Position numbers and translations under genes: made by a program. Positions 23,975-36,530 of a DNA stretch of 64,000 nucleotides are shown here, piece by piece. Origin of the DNA: Athripsodes cinereus (lineage: Eukaryota > Arthropoda > Insecta > Trichoptera > Leptoceridae); contig OX388316.1 of the NCBI GenBank assembly GCA_947579605.1, forward strand, positions 13,953,290 through 14,017,289, given 5' to 3'. How positions within the stretch are numbered: position 1 is the stretch's first letter; each line of letters begins with the position of its first letter. The notes beneath the pieces are model-generated. The model was not told the DNA's origin and did no database searches. It saw nothing but the letters and a program-made list of their open reading frames with translations.

Positions 23975-24190
23975 ATAATAATCATTTATTAAAATAATAA
24001 TATAAATTACAAAATGAATACATAATTAGATAAAATAAAATGCATAATGCAATCCAAATATAATAAAACAACACAATAAAATACTTACAATAAATACAGC
24101 ATAATAATATATACATATATCATCAATTCATTAGATCAAAGTACCTGTCCTAGAATTGAGCGTGGCTCGTGCTCTGGGACAGGCCTTGAT
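23972..24190 (-). mobile_element. Possible minus-strand retroelement 3' end
   Basis: On the plus strand a T/A-rich start (AATAATCATTTATTAAAA) leads through A-rich sequence into a less AT-rich block (GAGCGTGGCTCGTGCTCTGG, 24152-24171). This design, a reversed tail then A-rich 3' sequence then unique sequence, resembles 38076-38410. Weak evidence. Confidence 0.35.
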
Positions 24191-24369
24191 CCACCTTAGT
24201 ATATTATATATAAACATAATATTTAAATGAAATTAACTCATTTGTTGTTACTTTTAGTATTCGATAGTATAACTTTATTAATGATTGAAATATTTCTGAC
24301 AGTTCAATAATGATCTGATGTAAAATATTCATGATTTTGTTTTCAAACAGAAGTATAGTTTTGGTGTGG

Positions 24370-24430
24370 TGTATAAGGTTGTATTTGGGTTTATAACAAA
24401 ACCCAGATATATCTTTTTAAAAATGAAAAA
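24370..24430 (+). mobile_element. S1 SINE, 3' tail only
   Basis: GTATAAGGTTGTATTTGGG, then TTTATAACAAAACCCAGATA: the S1 tail and its hairpin, with a poly-A like end. The tRNA-like head is missing. Confidence 0.8.
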
Positions 24431-25009
24431 AAAAATGTAATATTTTATTTAAACACAAATTCTGGATGTCAAGATAATAACATAATAGGCTTGTGTTGTA
24501 AGTATTTGTAAATAAATAATAATGTTTTATATGCACCCCTCGATGAAGTGTAAAAGTGACGTATAAAAGATGAGACCACGTATAGCGTGTATTATTTTTT
24601 CTGTATTAACTAATTACTGTATCTTTAAAGTAATAACTTATAAATATACAAACGGAGTCGAACATTAATTAATATATTGTGAAATAACATTCGTAATAAT
24701 GAAAACGAAAATAAACATCAAACATAAAAAAAATTAAGTTATATTGGCTTTTGTAAATAATTATACTACTTTGTCCCTAAATGTCAACTGCGTAAATTGG
24801 TCACAAACTATACAAATAGAAACTTTATACTGAGAATTATAAAAATAGGTACCTCTTACCTTTGTCTTATATTATCCTCGGCTTTCAAGTTATTTCAAAG
24901 AAGCAACCTTAAGGCATTTTTATTAGGTACATACATTTATTATAAAGTATTCCAAATGAGAATCCCGAAACAAAACCATCATCCTACCACGTGCATTGCT
25001 ACCCTTGCT
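24431..25009. other. No recognisable feature
   Basis: AT-rich. Nothing recognised. Confidence 0.45.
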
Positions 25010-25270
25010 AGGTAGGCAGAAAGCTGTGCCATTTACTCCTATCCTTACTAACATTTTTATTTATATAACGTTCATGCAATGCCCATGCAATATTTTCTAT
25101 ACACTACACTCAATATGTGTTCATCCTTTAAGATCTGTTCTTTGTGGTCTGGCCATTTAATCTTCGGACGACCACATATCCGTAAAAGTACCCTTTATCA
25201 CAGCTATATCACATTGTCCTCCTTGATTTTTTCAACCGCCACCGATATATTGTAGTCCGATAATTTATTT
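25010..25270 (-). pseudogene. Non-LTR RT C-terminal remnant (family K1)
   Basis: The minus strand reads GRPKIKWPDHKEQILKDEH, and in another frame CMNV followed by VSKDRSKWHSFLPT. The CMNV...KDRSKW order matches the K1 copy at 3190-3480 (HCMNVEKAKEACKDR). Several frameshifts and stops; no catalytic residues. Confidence 0.55.
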
Positions 25271-26099
25271 CTCCCTATTTATTTAAACATGTAAAAACTA
25301 CTAAACTAGAATAAACTACATAATTATATAGGTATTGAAATCACATTTTTTTCTTGAAATAATAAATCATTTGTAGTAATATGTATGTAGATTATTACAC
25401 TTCAATGCCTTAATATACTTACATTTAAATGATGAATTTGAAAGGTGATCTATTTATGTACCTACATACAAAAAACATTTCAGTTTGGTTAAGGTATTCA
25501 ATCAATTACTTAAATAAAGATTTAAATATTTATACTTAAGTTGATGATCTTATTTCATAAAGTTTTATACTGATTATTTTTTATATGAAAAAAATACTTA
25601 TATTTAATGATAAAGATTTCAATGAAAAAAAGTACTTACTGTGTACGGGCATCTATGTATGTAGACTTTTCTGTAATACAGAATTCTGATTGAATGTGAG
25701 TAGTAAAGGATTTATATTCCATATTATAATTAGCTTAAGTACTGAAGATTATATTCAAATATACGAGCAGGGTGTCTTCTTTCAAAAGTTTTTGAAACGA
25801 TATTTCTGCCCACGCAAAACTTGACAGACACACATTATGAATCTTTCCAATATTGGATTAACAGATCAGAAGTTTACTATTGGCGATAGTTCTATATTCT
25901 ATATTCCTCTGTAAAGGAAACTAAGTCTAGACAAGGAATACAAAGCAACATTCTATTTATCCACACCTTGAATGCCTTTGTCTAAAATTGTGGAGGTACT
26001 TACCTACTTAACCGTACTCATTCTTAAGAATTATAAAACTAATTTGCTGATTTGATGATTTTGCTTCTTCGTATTATTTGCTATATTTATATTTGTTTT
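25271..26099. other. No recognisable feature
   Basis: AT-rich DNA; nothing recognised. Confidence 0.45.
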
Positions 26100-26476
26100 A
26101 TGTACCTACCCTTTACAGATTTTTATTTATTCTTACCTTTTAGTAATACATATTTTTGTTATAAATGTTTTCCTCTTGTTTGTTAGAAGGTACTTACGTG
26201 TGTGCTGTGCATAGTATTGTATATCAATGATCGATACATGTAATTATATTTTTATTGTTATAAGGTTATGCGGATTGTTATGATTGTGAATGAATTGCAG
26301 TATAATGCTAATTAATGTCTTAATGTTTTTATAATCATATTTGTTTTTATCTTTTGTAGTCTACATTTATATGTACCTTGAGTGTATAACTGTAATGTAA
26401 TATGTTCAAGTATACTTTGTAATACAGTGTAAAAAGGCTTGAACGCCGTTTAATGTATTAAATAAATAAATAAATA
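26100..26476 (+). mobile_element. J1 3' end, 5'-truncated
   Basis: T-rich 3' region like 5859-6478, ending AAAAAGGCTTGAACGCCG, TTTAATG and then (AAAT)n at 26458-26476. The GCCGT block and tail mark it as a J1-family terminus. No RT coding sequence remains; the 5' boundary is a guess. Confidence 0.6.
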
Positions 26477-27003
26477 ATTCGTTATTTTACATTTATTAAG
26501 TAAGTTCTACTAATATATGAAGACATCCGAAAAACTGTAGGTATTCTCAAAATCTGAAGACTGTAGACCCCAAGTTGACTGGATATTTTACGGCGGGTTT
26601 TGTCTTTTATTCTCACAAGGAAGGGGAAAACTTATATACACCCTGAATATTATGTAATAAACAACATACATGCAATGATTATTCAGCAGTAGTGGTAGTC
26701 CTTTGTGAGTCTCTCCTTCCTCTCTCTTGATATAAGAGTCAACCTTCAATGCTAGATGGATAATATTAAGTACCAACCTACTTGTCCGAATGGTTTGTAT
26801 TCCGTTCATTGAATATCATTGAATAATAACATAACATAAAAACCTTCGTAAAAATCCTTGTTCAAATTTATTCACTCTCTTTTAATCAAAGTATGATAAA
26901 TATTTGGGTCTGTTTACAAGTAAATGTATGTTCATGTGTATCTATTTTATGGACACCTGTAATACACAGGTAATAGGAAAACTAGCGATTTTCATATAAA
27001 ATA
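26477..27003. other. No recognisable feature
   Basis: AT-rich; nothing recognised. Confidence 0.4.
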
Positions 27004-27440
27004 TCATTTATTCGGTATCTTCTTCTCTGGTTTCATTCCTATGGATTGAATAGCAGCAAAGTATTGCATTTTTTTCCATTGTGCTTTATCGTGTGTAACC
27101 CTCTTAATTGGTTCGTAGGATACAAAGCTCATATCTTCGAATAGATCATTGAGGTATTCTCGGTGTGGGTGCCTCCTATGATTGAGACCCTCACCCATCT
27201 CTTTTATTTTTTCTTGTAGAACGTTTTTGTGACGCATTATGTTTCCAATATATCTGGCGCATCATTCCGATATTGTCTTCAGGTGATTTCCTCCTTCAAT
27301 TCTGTTAAAACTTCATCATTTGCGGTGTGGTCCCTCCAAGATATTCCTACTCTGATCTCTTTTGTATCTCTTTCAGATAGGCGGCATTTCTTGCAGCCGT
27401 ATAATAAGAGACCCCACCCATATGCATTTACAAGGAAGTC
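27004..27440 (-). pseudogene. Non-LTR RT C-terminal fragment
   Basis: Read on the minus strand from about 27400: LLLYGCKKCRLSERDTKEIR (the usual L.YG.E.W.L block), then ISWRDHTANDEVLTELKEE (usual ISW.D...N.EVL), then after frame changes IMRHKNVLQEKIKEMGEG and RRHPHREYLNDLFEDM, ending near HDKAQWKKM. This is the region after the RT core, in the same order as in the 21.2-kb fragment but clearly a different, older copy. The last 78 codons (27004-27237) are still open. No catalytic motif. Confidence 0.75.
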
Positions 27441-28269
27441 ATGAGGTGTATTTTGAAATATTTAATTTATCGATTGTAAACAGTGTTAATTAAACGTACC
27501 TATCTGAAATTTTGATCGAAAAGTAAACACGATTCTTCATTATGAAGTACTCACATAAAACCAATATAACTCACAAGACCAAATAAAAAAAATACTAAAT
27601 TAAATATTACGACGAACAAATCCGGGTTAATACTAAGTAAACCATATCCTTTGATAGACCTACCTTTCATGTGCTTCTTATTCGCCTTCTCCCTTCAATA
27701 CTTTAGGACTACTTTTTATAGAAAGGATGGTATACGTATTATTATCATTATTGCTGCAACCCTTTGCAATTAAATTATTAGGGCATAAAAATTGTAGTGT
27801 AGGTATCGTACATAGGCTTTTCTTTTAAGTTTGTACTTAGGTACCTACCCGTAGGTAATGCTTTTAAATGAAAATATGCAGAGTAGATGGAAAAAGTGCG
27901 CAAAAATTTTATTTTCAAATTCCCTCGAACTTATTTGAAAAGCAGGTCGTGCAAGCAGGAAAAGATTCGAGTTTCTGGAAGAAAAACGTAGATTAACGCA
28001 AAATGCATTGAGTTTCCGGACTAATTAGGAAATGGAGATGTGTATGTACACATTGCATGTCTGTTTATAAAGATCATCATATCGAAGATTGCCTCCGATA
28101 TTCGAATTTGTCAGAAGTCGGGGGACCTTCATTTATCCGCTCAGCTAAGCAAAACTTTTATCTCACGGGCGAGTTTCAATGGGCAATCTGAGAGACTGGA
28201 TGGCCAAAACCGCCTCATGAGAACATTTCATATTATATATTATAATATAAAATAATAATAATAAAATTA
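27441..28269. other. No recognisable feature
   Basis: Includes a slightly GC-richer stretch around 28080-28215 with a 71-codon open frame that I do not recognise. Confidence 0.4.
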
Positions 28270-28433
28270 ACACAAACACTGTTTACTTTCACTATATTTA
28301 TTTTCGGCAGAGGCCTTTCGGACTTAGTCTATCTTCAGTGCCATGTACTTAAGAACTCTTACTTCTTCTTTCTTTCTTAGTTCTTAAGTCCTCTGCCGAA
28401 AATAAATATAGTGAAAGTAAACAGTGTTTGTGT
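28270..28433. mobile_element. 164-bp fold-back element with perfect 44-bp arms (family F1)
   Basis: Arms 28270-28313 and 28390-28433 are exact reverse complements. The arm runs CACTGTTTACTTTCACTATA, TTTATTTTCGGCAGAGG. Inside are CTTAAGAACT/AGTTCTTAAG blocks that pair again. The element at 49172-49413 has the same arm start (ACACTGTT, then TTTCACT..ATTTATTT). The minus-strand core CTGAAGA, GAC-TAA-GTC, CGAAAGGCC recalls ends of Penelope-like elements, which often appear as inverted terminal copies; this is a hypothesis. Confidence 0.85.
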
Positions 28434-28631
28434 AGATATTATTTTTATAATTTTATAATATAAAAGATAATAATAAAAATTAACTTTCACAAAGTTAACA
28501 CCGATAAAATAAAATTTCTACTAACATTTCATACTTTATTCACGTCTTCGATGCTCCTCTCAAGAGGATAACATGCTATCAGAAACACATCAAAAGCTAA
28601 TAGAGGTCATTATTAATAAACAAGTTCACAC
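28434..28631. other. Spacer
   Basis: AT-rich DNA between the fold-back and an R1 copy; nothing recognised. Confidence 0.4.
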
Positions 28632-28860
28632 TCTCAGGCATTGCTCACAAGTGGGGTAGCCAGTGAACCAATTGCATGCAATGAACACGCAAATCATCCT
28701 CTCCTTGCACAATAAAAGTTAGCGTTAACAAGATGGGTGTCATAACACATCGCTAAATTGAAGACATTAAATGTCTTATATTAGATATTCTACGAATATA
28801 CCTACACCTTTTACAGGACACTCAAAAACTTACAGAAAAGAGTATGAAACTTATCCTTTC
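28632..28860 (+). repeat. R1 dispersed repeat, near full length
   Basis: GCTCACAAGTGGGGTAGCCA, ATGCAATGAACACGCAAATC, CATCCTCTCCTTGCAC, AAGATGGGTGTCA, CATCGCTAAATTGAAGAC, CACCTTTTACAGGACACTC and AAAGAGTATGAAACT follow R1 order. The TACCATCACGG start is lost. Confidence 0.85.
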
Positions 28861-29300
28861 CTGGTTTAACTCTCATAATATTAGTGGTTCTCATTCTGTA
28901 TCTACAATACATGTTTTATTTTTTATAAAAATATAAATATTTGTATGTCAGAATGTTGCAGAAATATAAAGTTCCGCATGTCTACATGCATACATAATAT
29001 TATTACTTTAGTATTATTTTCTGTCCCCAGAAGGCAAGGAATTGAAAAAAGAATTGGTACAAAAGCATTTGAGAAGTGAAGTCGCTGACAGCACTGTCTG
29101 CTGTGCAGAGACAATTTGTGACACCCTTTAAAGGTATACCTTAAAGATGAAAAATGTTGTAAATACTTGACATCAGGTAAAGCACTTCATCAAGAGCCAT
29201 AAAGGTAACTTGGAGTGTATTCAGAAACTAGCATGCGTTTAAAACATATCTCACACTAACATTTTTAGAATTTCTTTAAAAAATATACCTTACCTAAACT
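28861..29300. other. No recognisable feature
   Basis: AT-rich DNA; nothing recognised. Confidence 0.4.
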
Positions 29301-29395
29301 TTAGCTTTCTTCTTGTGTCCAGTATTGGACAAAGGCCTCCCTCTTAAACATCCACAGTTCTCTGCTGGACGGACCATCTTGTCTAAGGCCTACTT
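29301..29395 (-). pseudogene. Non-LTR RT extreme C-terminus
   Basis: Minus-strand frame ending at the stop 29303-29301: RQDGPSSRELWMFKREAFVQ, YWTQEES, stop. It matches the usual end of several insect non-LTR RT proteins, (D)R..W...GEAFVQQW. About 26 residues only. Confidence 0.55.
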
Positions 29396-29489
29396 CTATA
29401 ATTTTCACCAGTAAGTAATTAATATGTACTGGGTTATTTCTTTAGGACCTAATAATGTTTTTTAACTCATGCATACGTTATGATGATGA

Positions 29490-29682
29490 TGATTCTGGAT
29501 GATTTTGTTTTGACGCCGTTTAACAGTACCTAGACCGTCACAAAGGCGGCGGTGAAGACTGCATCAGTTTTCAATTTGCTTCTGAAGCTGGTGACAGTCT
29601 GATTGTCTCTCAATGGCACCGGTAAGTGATTCCACGTAACCGACCCAAAAACACCAAAAGCCCTCTCATAGAAGTTAGACTT
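29490..29682 (-). pseudogene. CR1/L2-like RT C-terminus with (ATC)n tail
   Basis: The minus strand holds a 50-residue frame ending at the stop 29532-29530: YERAFGVFGSVTWNHLPVPL, then LRDNQTVTSFRSKLKTDAVF. The ERAF...W..LP..(I/L)R....F...LK block is the standard CR1/L2 C-terminus, as in the C1 copies, but the sequence and tail differ. After the stop comes AAACGGCGTC and (ATC)n (plus-strand GATGATGATG at 29482-29492). A sister family to C1, 5'-truncated. Confidence 0.75.
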
Positions 29683-30303
29683 ACTAACTTATTGAAACAT
29701 AATAACAAAATGGAACAAAATAAAATCAAATCAAAAATTCAAAATAAAAATAATGTAACTGCTAAGAGATGTACCTAGGTACTTATTATATCATTTTGTA
29801 ATGAATATTTCGCTGCAATAAAAGATGTTATCATATTTAATGTAAACAAAGATAACACACATTATTCATCCATTCATTTCTACATATTATTATTATTATT
29901 ACTTACCGTGAAAGAGAATGTCGGAATAGTTCCTATGTATGTATGGTAATGCTTGGAGATGTACCTATAGAGATTGCGCTCGTTTAGTTCCATTGACGAG
30001 TTGGTAGCAGTGCAAATATCAAAGAGTTCTTTTTAAAATCGCCGCATTCCCATGAAGAGGACAAAAGGAGCAAAAGCAGCAAAATACCAGCACTGTAGGC
30101 GTTTGCATGGTCTTTGAAAAGAATGCTATAAAATACTTGATATATCCTCGCATGAATATTTGAATTCGTTTGTACATATGAATGTATGTTTGCTTGTTTA
30201 TGAACCCTTTATAGTAGTTTTATCTAAACAGGTAACCTCTATGCAAAGAGAAATTAATTATACGTGTTTTGAAATAGTAAAATAAGAGATATAAACATAT
30301 TAT
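29683..30303. other. Unannotated
   Basis: No gene supported. A minus-strand ATG at about 30107 opens a 29-codon frame with a hydrophobic start, too short and unsupported to call an exon. Confidence 0.4.
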
Positions 30304-30350
30304 ATTGGGTTTATAACAAAAACCCAAATACCTACATCTTTTAAAAAAAG
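30304..30350 (+). mobile_element. S1 SINE, tail hairpin only
   Basis: TTGGGTTTATAACAAAAACC, CAAATACCTACATC, poly-A. The S1 tail hairpin without the head. Confidence 0.65.
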
Positions 30351-31060
30351 TTTTAATACGAAATTAGGTAATACTTATTTCTTTATTCATCACAAATGAC
30401 ACGTTTACCCATGACTAGCGTATTTTTATATGGTTTAACTACATATGAAAATATGCGAATTTAAAAACATATATTTAAATACTTTCACAATTTAAAAAGT
30501 TTCCCATAATTGCACGGTAGAAATCAAAACACAGGTATAAAATATTACTATGAGTTACAGAAGAAAGCAAAACACATATCAAAAATTATCTTTTTACATA
30601 ATTATCGACACATATTTTAGTTATTTCATGATAGTTGCTAACCTACTCTATAATTTAAGTGTTAGTCAGTTTTGAGTATACCTACCTAATTATTTTGCGA
30701 AGCCAGGTTTACAGCTAGTTATGAATATGTATAATGAATCTCTTTCAATCTCTGGAGCTAAAGAATCTTTGCACAAACCCTTTTATGTAGGTATATAATT
30801 TTTATTAGCTGTATTAATGTAAGTATGAGTTTTGTATGAAATACACCGCCCAAAAGTTATTCTTTCATTGGCAAATTTATTCATTCATACGACTGATGCA
30901 AGGTAATAAAAAAATGTGTGAGTTACTACGTACCTACCTACATATATGTATATACCTACTTTAAATTGTTAAGAATTCAAATTTATTGATAATGCGCGTT
31001 CACGAGTAAGACTTTGGTATTTTGTTGTCAGTGCCTTAAAAAAAGAATCTATTGGTTCTC
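30351..31060. other. No recognisable feature
   Basis: AT-rich DNA with several GTACCTACCTAC-like short repeats around 30930-30960. Confidence 0.4.
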
Positions 31061-31625
31061 ATATTTTATTTTTATTTTATTTTTACAATATTAAAGGATC
31101 AAACAGTCATAACATAACATGTTAACAATTAATACACTCAACATGTGACCAGCAAAGATTCCACACTTACCAGAAATGTATTAGTCTTGAGAAAAAAAAG
31201 CAAAAGTTAAAATTTTCTAAAAAGTCAAAGTAAATTTAAAAACAATAATAATACAATATTTAAAAATAATACAAAAATATAAAAGTAAAAAATCCCAAAA
31301 TACTAGAAATCAGTCTTTCAGTCTCATTAGTCTAGAGAAAAAAAGTAAAAGTTAAAATTTTCTAAAAAAAGTCAAAGTAAATCTAAAAAATCTAAATCTA
31401 AACATAAAAAATCCCAAAATACTATAAATCAAAATAAAATCACCAATCCAGTATGAGTTACAAAGCCCAATTAAACACACAGCCAATATCCAATGTCCCA
31501 AGGATGCCATGATCGAGAGAGCCATGCATTCAAGCACACCCATCCACCCCCCGCTCAACTGTAAGTGATCTGATGTTGCCAAACAGTGAAAGACCGAGAT
31601 CAGTCCACGGGGACCGCTGATGACA
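31061..31625 (-). mobile_element. Possible reversed retroelement 3' end with internal duplication
   Basis: Starts with a T-rich block (ATTTTATTTTTATTTTATTT), becomes strongly A-rich, then turns GC-richer after 31440. Inside, about 110-130 bp is duplicated in direct orientation: AAAAGTTAAAATTTTCTAAA at 31203 and again at 31348, each followed by AAAAATCCCAAAATACTA (about 31288 and 31408). This looks like a minus-strand non-LTR 3' region; no coding part is recognisable. Confidence 0.45.
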
Positions 31626-32027
31626 ACAAGGCCCCAGACAGATATAAAACCAGATACATAAAAAAATACTACATAAATAATATTTCAGTCATTTCTGTAT
31701 TCACATTTACCTGATGAGTATTAGGAAAAATAATAAACTCTGTGCAAGCTTGAATCTATTGGACATGTTTCTTGATAATAAAAGTATTCCTATGTACATA
31801 GGAATCTTATTTATTAGTAAAGGGAATACGAAATAATTACAAAAAACATGTTGCTTAACTTCTTACATTCAACACTATTGTACCAAACATTTGATTTATT
31901 AATTCTTAAAGCTTTTATGATAGATATAATTATGTAGATGATATTTGACGGAAAATTCGTATGTCAAATACTGTAATATTATATACAATGATGATGTGCA
32001 AAAAGAATAAATAAATAAATATATACG
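31626..32027. other. Unannotated; (AAAT)n tail at the right end
   Basis: AT-rich. AATAAATAAATAAATA at 32006-32021 directly abuts the next retroelement fragment, suggesting that fragment landed in or beside an older (AAAT)n-tailed insertion. Confidence 0.45.
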
Positions 32028-32240
32028 TACCTTCTGTGTGGCTGGTTCGTTGCTGTGGAGCAAATTCCCTATGATTTGCGGACTATGGAGAGTGTGGAGG
32101 TGTTCAAAGCGAGGTTAAAAACCCTATTGTTCAGGAGGTGTTATGATTCTTGAATAGACCCTTGCGGTGGTTTTTCCACAAAACGGCGCATCTTAAAAAA
32201 GTTGCCTAAGTAGTTATTATTATTATTATTATAAAGTGAA
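32028..32240 (+). pseudogene. C1 retroelement, 3' end only
   Basis: The frame ending at the stop 32151-32153 reads YDLRTMESVEVFKARLKTLLF, shown here to its core, equal to the C1 C-terminus (VRKTQSLDLFKSRLKTHLF). The preceding LWSKFP is in another frame, so there is one frameshift. The 3' part has CACAAAACGGCGCAT and (ATT)n at 32216-32232, the C1 signature. All catalytic parts are missing. Confidence 0.78.
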
Positions 32241-32708
32241 AAATTTCCTTCCGCCATTTAAGTGTCGATAAGATAAGTGAGAAGACTGCACTATGACATA
32301 ATTAAGGTTTGAATATGAAAAGTCGATTTAAATTTTAACGCTCGTGACGACAATATGATGACGTCATTTTCATATACATTATGCTCGCGTAAAACTTTAA
32401 CTGTACCTACAGGTATAGTTGGAAAATATAATGGTTGCATTTTGCCATAATTCTTCATAATAATCATGACATAATATAATATGAATATTATTAATTTAAT
32501 AATGCTTTGATGAATGACGTAATAAAATTAACATGTTAATTACTCACTACCTTAAATTAACCCTTTCAAGGCTAAAGTACAATATTATTATTTTCTACTA
32601 ATCTCAATCGTAAACAAGAATGCTATACCCACAATAAACAGTTATAGGTATATATACCTAGGTCAATGGGGTCTACAAAATGACCAATAATAAAATGAGC
32701 TTAACTTA
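32241..32708. other. No recognisable feature
   Basis: AT-rich DNA; nothing recognised. Confidence 0.4.
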
Positions 32709-32804
32709 ATAATAATATGTATATACAAATAATAATAATAATAATATGTATATACAAATAATAATAATAATATGTATATACAAATAATAATAATAATAAT
32801 ATTT
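32709..32804. repeat. Minisatellite, three units of 27-30 bp
   Basis: ATATGTATATACAAATAATA occurs three times, with a variable number of AAT triplets between. A compound tandem array rather than a simple microsatellite. Confidence 0.93.
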
Positions 32805-34939
32805 GTTACTAGTTTTTAACCCAAAATAATCTTTAAATTAACAATTCAATTTGATTTAATTAAAATCATAACATACTGATATAACACGGTCATGGAAATG
32901 ATTTCTATCCATAATTTTATAATAAGTATAAGTAATTTTTTTTTGATACACGTATACAAGACTCATACTGATAATGAGTTTCAACATTAATAAGTTCAAT
33001 TGTTGAAGGGTGTTTGTGTTAACACTGTGAAAATTCATATTATTTAATAATGTTTAGTTACTGTGATTTCGCAATAATTTTGTTATCTGCAGAGCGAAGA
33101 GATCTTTTTGAGTATATGTAATAATTTATTATCTGGCTTGTATTTTAGAAAAAAAAATACTATAAATATCAAATAGTAGGTAATATGTACTATGTATTTA
33201 TGGATATTTTGTTTATTAACAATTCTTCTGCTTTTGATAATATGTAGGTACGTATGCTTTTGTTTATTTCTTGTCTTTTCGCTCTGTATTTGATTTTCTG
33301 TTTACTCCGTTAAGGGTTTTTTGTCAACTATTTTATAAAATAATGTGATTCCTTCATGAAATCTAAAAATAAAAAAGCAATACTTATATGTTTTTTAAAC
33401 CATATTATTTGGCAAAAACAGTTAGAAAGGATAAATACACAAAATATACTCACAAATATGAGCAGATTCGAATATTATACAAATAAGATGATTATTATTT
33501 GAGCATTTTGCAAGTCGCCTAGGCCTTTATTTTAGTATATTTGAGAGTTTATTGTATGTTCGTGTCCGATATCACCTCCCAAATGGGTTGTGAATTACGG
33601 TCTGCCTGCTACAAAAGCACACAGAAAATACTTACAAAGTATTACACATTATATACATATGCCTATATTATTGTTTGTAAAAACCTACGAACGTGGAGTA
33701 CTCTAGGCAAAGCAGGAAGTTTGCGTGTCCAGTTAGATATCAAGCGGTTATACCTACAACTATGGCTGAGTGTGGTTCAACATAAACTTTGTATCAACAA
33801 ACTTTCTTTGACTGACACGTCAGCTATTTTTTTTTCTTTTAAGTCTGCTTACGATTATAAACTGGGTGCTTACCTACAACTAATGAGTTAGAGAGTATCT
33901 ACAGACATCCACAAATTCAAAGCGACGAATAGTTTATTTTTACATTTACATTACATTAATATGATTACAATATGAATTCACATCTAAATAGTATGTGAAG
34001 GGTTAAGTTTTCTACTTTTAAATACGTAATAGAAAATTTAATACTTTTTATTAAAATTACGTTTTTCATACCAAGTATGACAGTTATTATGTTTATGTAT
34101 ATTTCAAGTTATTTTGAATCTATTTTTACAGAAATCAAAAAAATTTCACCCCTGGCTCATGAAACGAACAACTATAAATCCAATGTTGAAAGGTTTTTCT
34201 AAAAATCTGTAAAAAGTGAAAACCTCGTTTCATCATAATATTCTCTTCAGTGTATTCAGAATAAGTAGGAAGGTATGTAGTACTTGTTACGTAATATTCA
34301 GAATACCTACTACATGTTTCAATAATAATGAAATGGTTAATGTGTTTCATTTCACTAAATAATAATAATAATAATATCAACCCTTTGCGCCCTTATGACG
34401 TAACAAATCATTCTATGCAGAGTTAAATTTAATATTTCCTGTTTGTTTAGTACACTACATAATACCTACTACTCCTGCTTATATAACTTGCAAAACGTTT
34501 TTCACACACTACCAATATTATTAGGTCGCCGATTGATATCCGACTACATACCAACCTGAGATCTTTCATTAAGGGTAATCAAACGCTTTTTTTATGACCT
34601 TCACCAATGTTGTTGTTCTTTGTTAGTCTCTAGTATACACTTAATAAGAAGTAGGTATAATTGTCAGTTTTAATAATTATATTTATCACACATAAAATCA
34701 AAACTCGTACAATCCCAGAGGCAATGAAAACCAAACAACATGCCCCGAAAACCTAAATTCAGAACTAAGTGGGCTGTGTTGTTCACCTTTTTTGGTAAGA
34801 AATTAGAGAAATAGAGATTAAGTAATATTTTTATATTTACATATATAGACTATCATAACATCGTATTTACTTACAGTGTTGCTGTTTTAAAATATATGAA
34901 ATGTCAGTAAAATTTATTACTAATCACTTCACTTGTACA
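32805..34939. other. No recognisable feature
   Basis: About 2.1 kb of AT-rich DNA. The longest open frame (33541-33891, 116 codons) has no known domain, no ATG context of note and no neighbours, so I leave it unannotated as a gene. Confidence 0.45.
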
Positions 34940-35075
34940 GTACGATCCAGTCCATTAAACATTCAAAATGGATAGCGTAACTCATCACTAAATTATGGAT
35001 TAAAAATGTCTTATTCATAATGTGTGACTAATTTAGTTTACCAGAAAACTTACAGAAACTAATTTGAAACATATT
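34940..35075 (+). repeat. Possible R1 remnant
   Basis: ACATTCAAAATGGATAGCG, CTCATCACTAAATTATGG and CAGAAAACTTACAGAAAC follow the order of the second half of R1, with many changes. Confidence 0.35.
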
Positions 35076-36386
35076 CTATTGCGAAGATTACACGAATTTA
35101 ATTTTCTGGTCAGTGTGATATGCAAATCTTGCAATGTGAAAAGGATTTGACTCGTCTCTCTATCGCTGTGTACTACTACTTATAAAACGATATTGCTTGT
35201 GAGGTAAAAAAGTAAAAGTCAAATAATCAAAGCTCACGAGTTCACTTTCCGCTGACAAGAGGGGTGCCCTTAAGAGTTAATAAAACTCTTGAGTAGTTTG
35301 TTTGGATTAAATATGTTTAGGTACTTTTATTATGATTTCTTTATCAAACGGTTAAATTGTTTCCGATTTCCACCCGTGGGTGTTTTGAGGAAATACGATT
35401 ACGCATACGTTTCACTTCACCGTAAAATGATTTTACTGCAGGATTAATCATGATTGAATAAAAAATCATTTTTAACGTGAAAATTTAATAAACCTTCATA
35501 CTACAATTTACGTTCTTTAAAATATCAATGACTCATCCAACATCTTAAAAACATATGCCAGAAATGAAATCCAGTTTTTTCAATAGAAGTATTCAGGTCA
35601 GGGTGACAAATGTTATAAATCTCTTTTAATGCGAAATCAAAAAAGCTTAATATGCGATAGCGGTTCGTTGGATTCTTGTACCGCGAACACTTTTCACCGA
35701 AAGTAATGAACTGAATTTCGTAGAATTTTGAATGGACTAATTTGTTTTATCAAATTATGCTATGCATTAATTAATCTTAAGGCCCTTCTTTTACGCTATT
35801 CAGGAAGAACAGAAACAATATTCCATTGAGACTATTCAATAAATTTTCTACTTAATACCTTTTACCTACTTTAGCTTTGAATTCATATTTCGGTTTCCTT
35901 TAAATTGTGATTTTATTTAAATAAGAGTAACCACAAGTGAAACAAAACTCGCTCAGACTGCAGCAAAGGGATGCAAGCTTATCTCAGTAGCTATGAACAA
36001 TAATAGTCGTACAGCTATCTAGCAGTAGGCGTCTCTCACAAACTCCCATGAGATTGACCATGAATACAAAATAGACTCGAAAGTCTTTGTACCAAAGTCA
36101 GACAAATGTTTAGATGCAAACACGAAAAGACTTGGTTATTCAAAACGTTAAAACATAAATCTGTAACGTAGTTTTGTGTAGAGTGTGGTTTGTTTACGTT
36201 ACACTTTTACTGATTCAATAAATTTACTTTTTATTTTTAAATATATCGTGTCTAATCATGTTTTAAATGATTATCTGAAAGAGGATATCTTTACAACAAG
36301 TCTGGTAGATATATTTCCTGTTCCGTATATTTTTGCTGTGTTTTGTTAATAAAGCTTAGGTGTGTATGTGACCTCGTGAAGATAAA
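35076..36386. other. No recognisable feature
   Basis: About 1.3 kb without genes or repeat matches that I can support. Confidence 0.45.
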
Positions 36387-36530
36387 AGCGGTAGAGGAAT
36401 ACCTCAAACACGTTGGTCAGACGACATTAGAAGAATCGCTGGTGAGTGGTTGCAGAAAGCTCGGGACAGAGATGCCTGGAGACATATGGGGGAGGCTCAT
36501 GTTCAGCAGTGGATAGGAATAGCTGCATAA
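36387..36530 (+). pseudogene. Non-LTR RT C-terminus
   Basis: A clean 47-residue frame ending at 36528-36530: SGRGIPQTRWSDDIRRIAGE, then WLQKARDRDAWRHMGEAHVQ, QWIGIAA. This is the classic (GRP)P.RW.DD(I/L).R.AG..W...A.DR..W..(L/M)GEA.VQQW end of a lepidopteran non-LTR RT. GC-rich against its surroundings. The 5' break is just before this block, so only the last codons of the element were inserted or survive. A decayed relative is at 37683-37920. Confidence 0.82.
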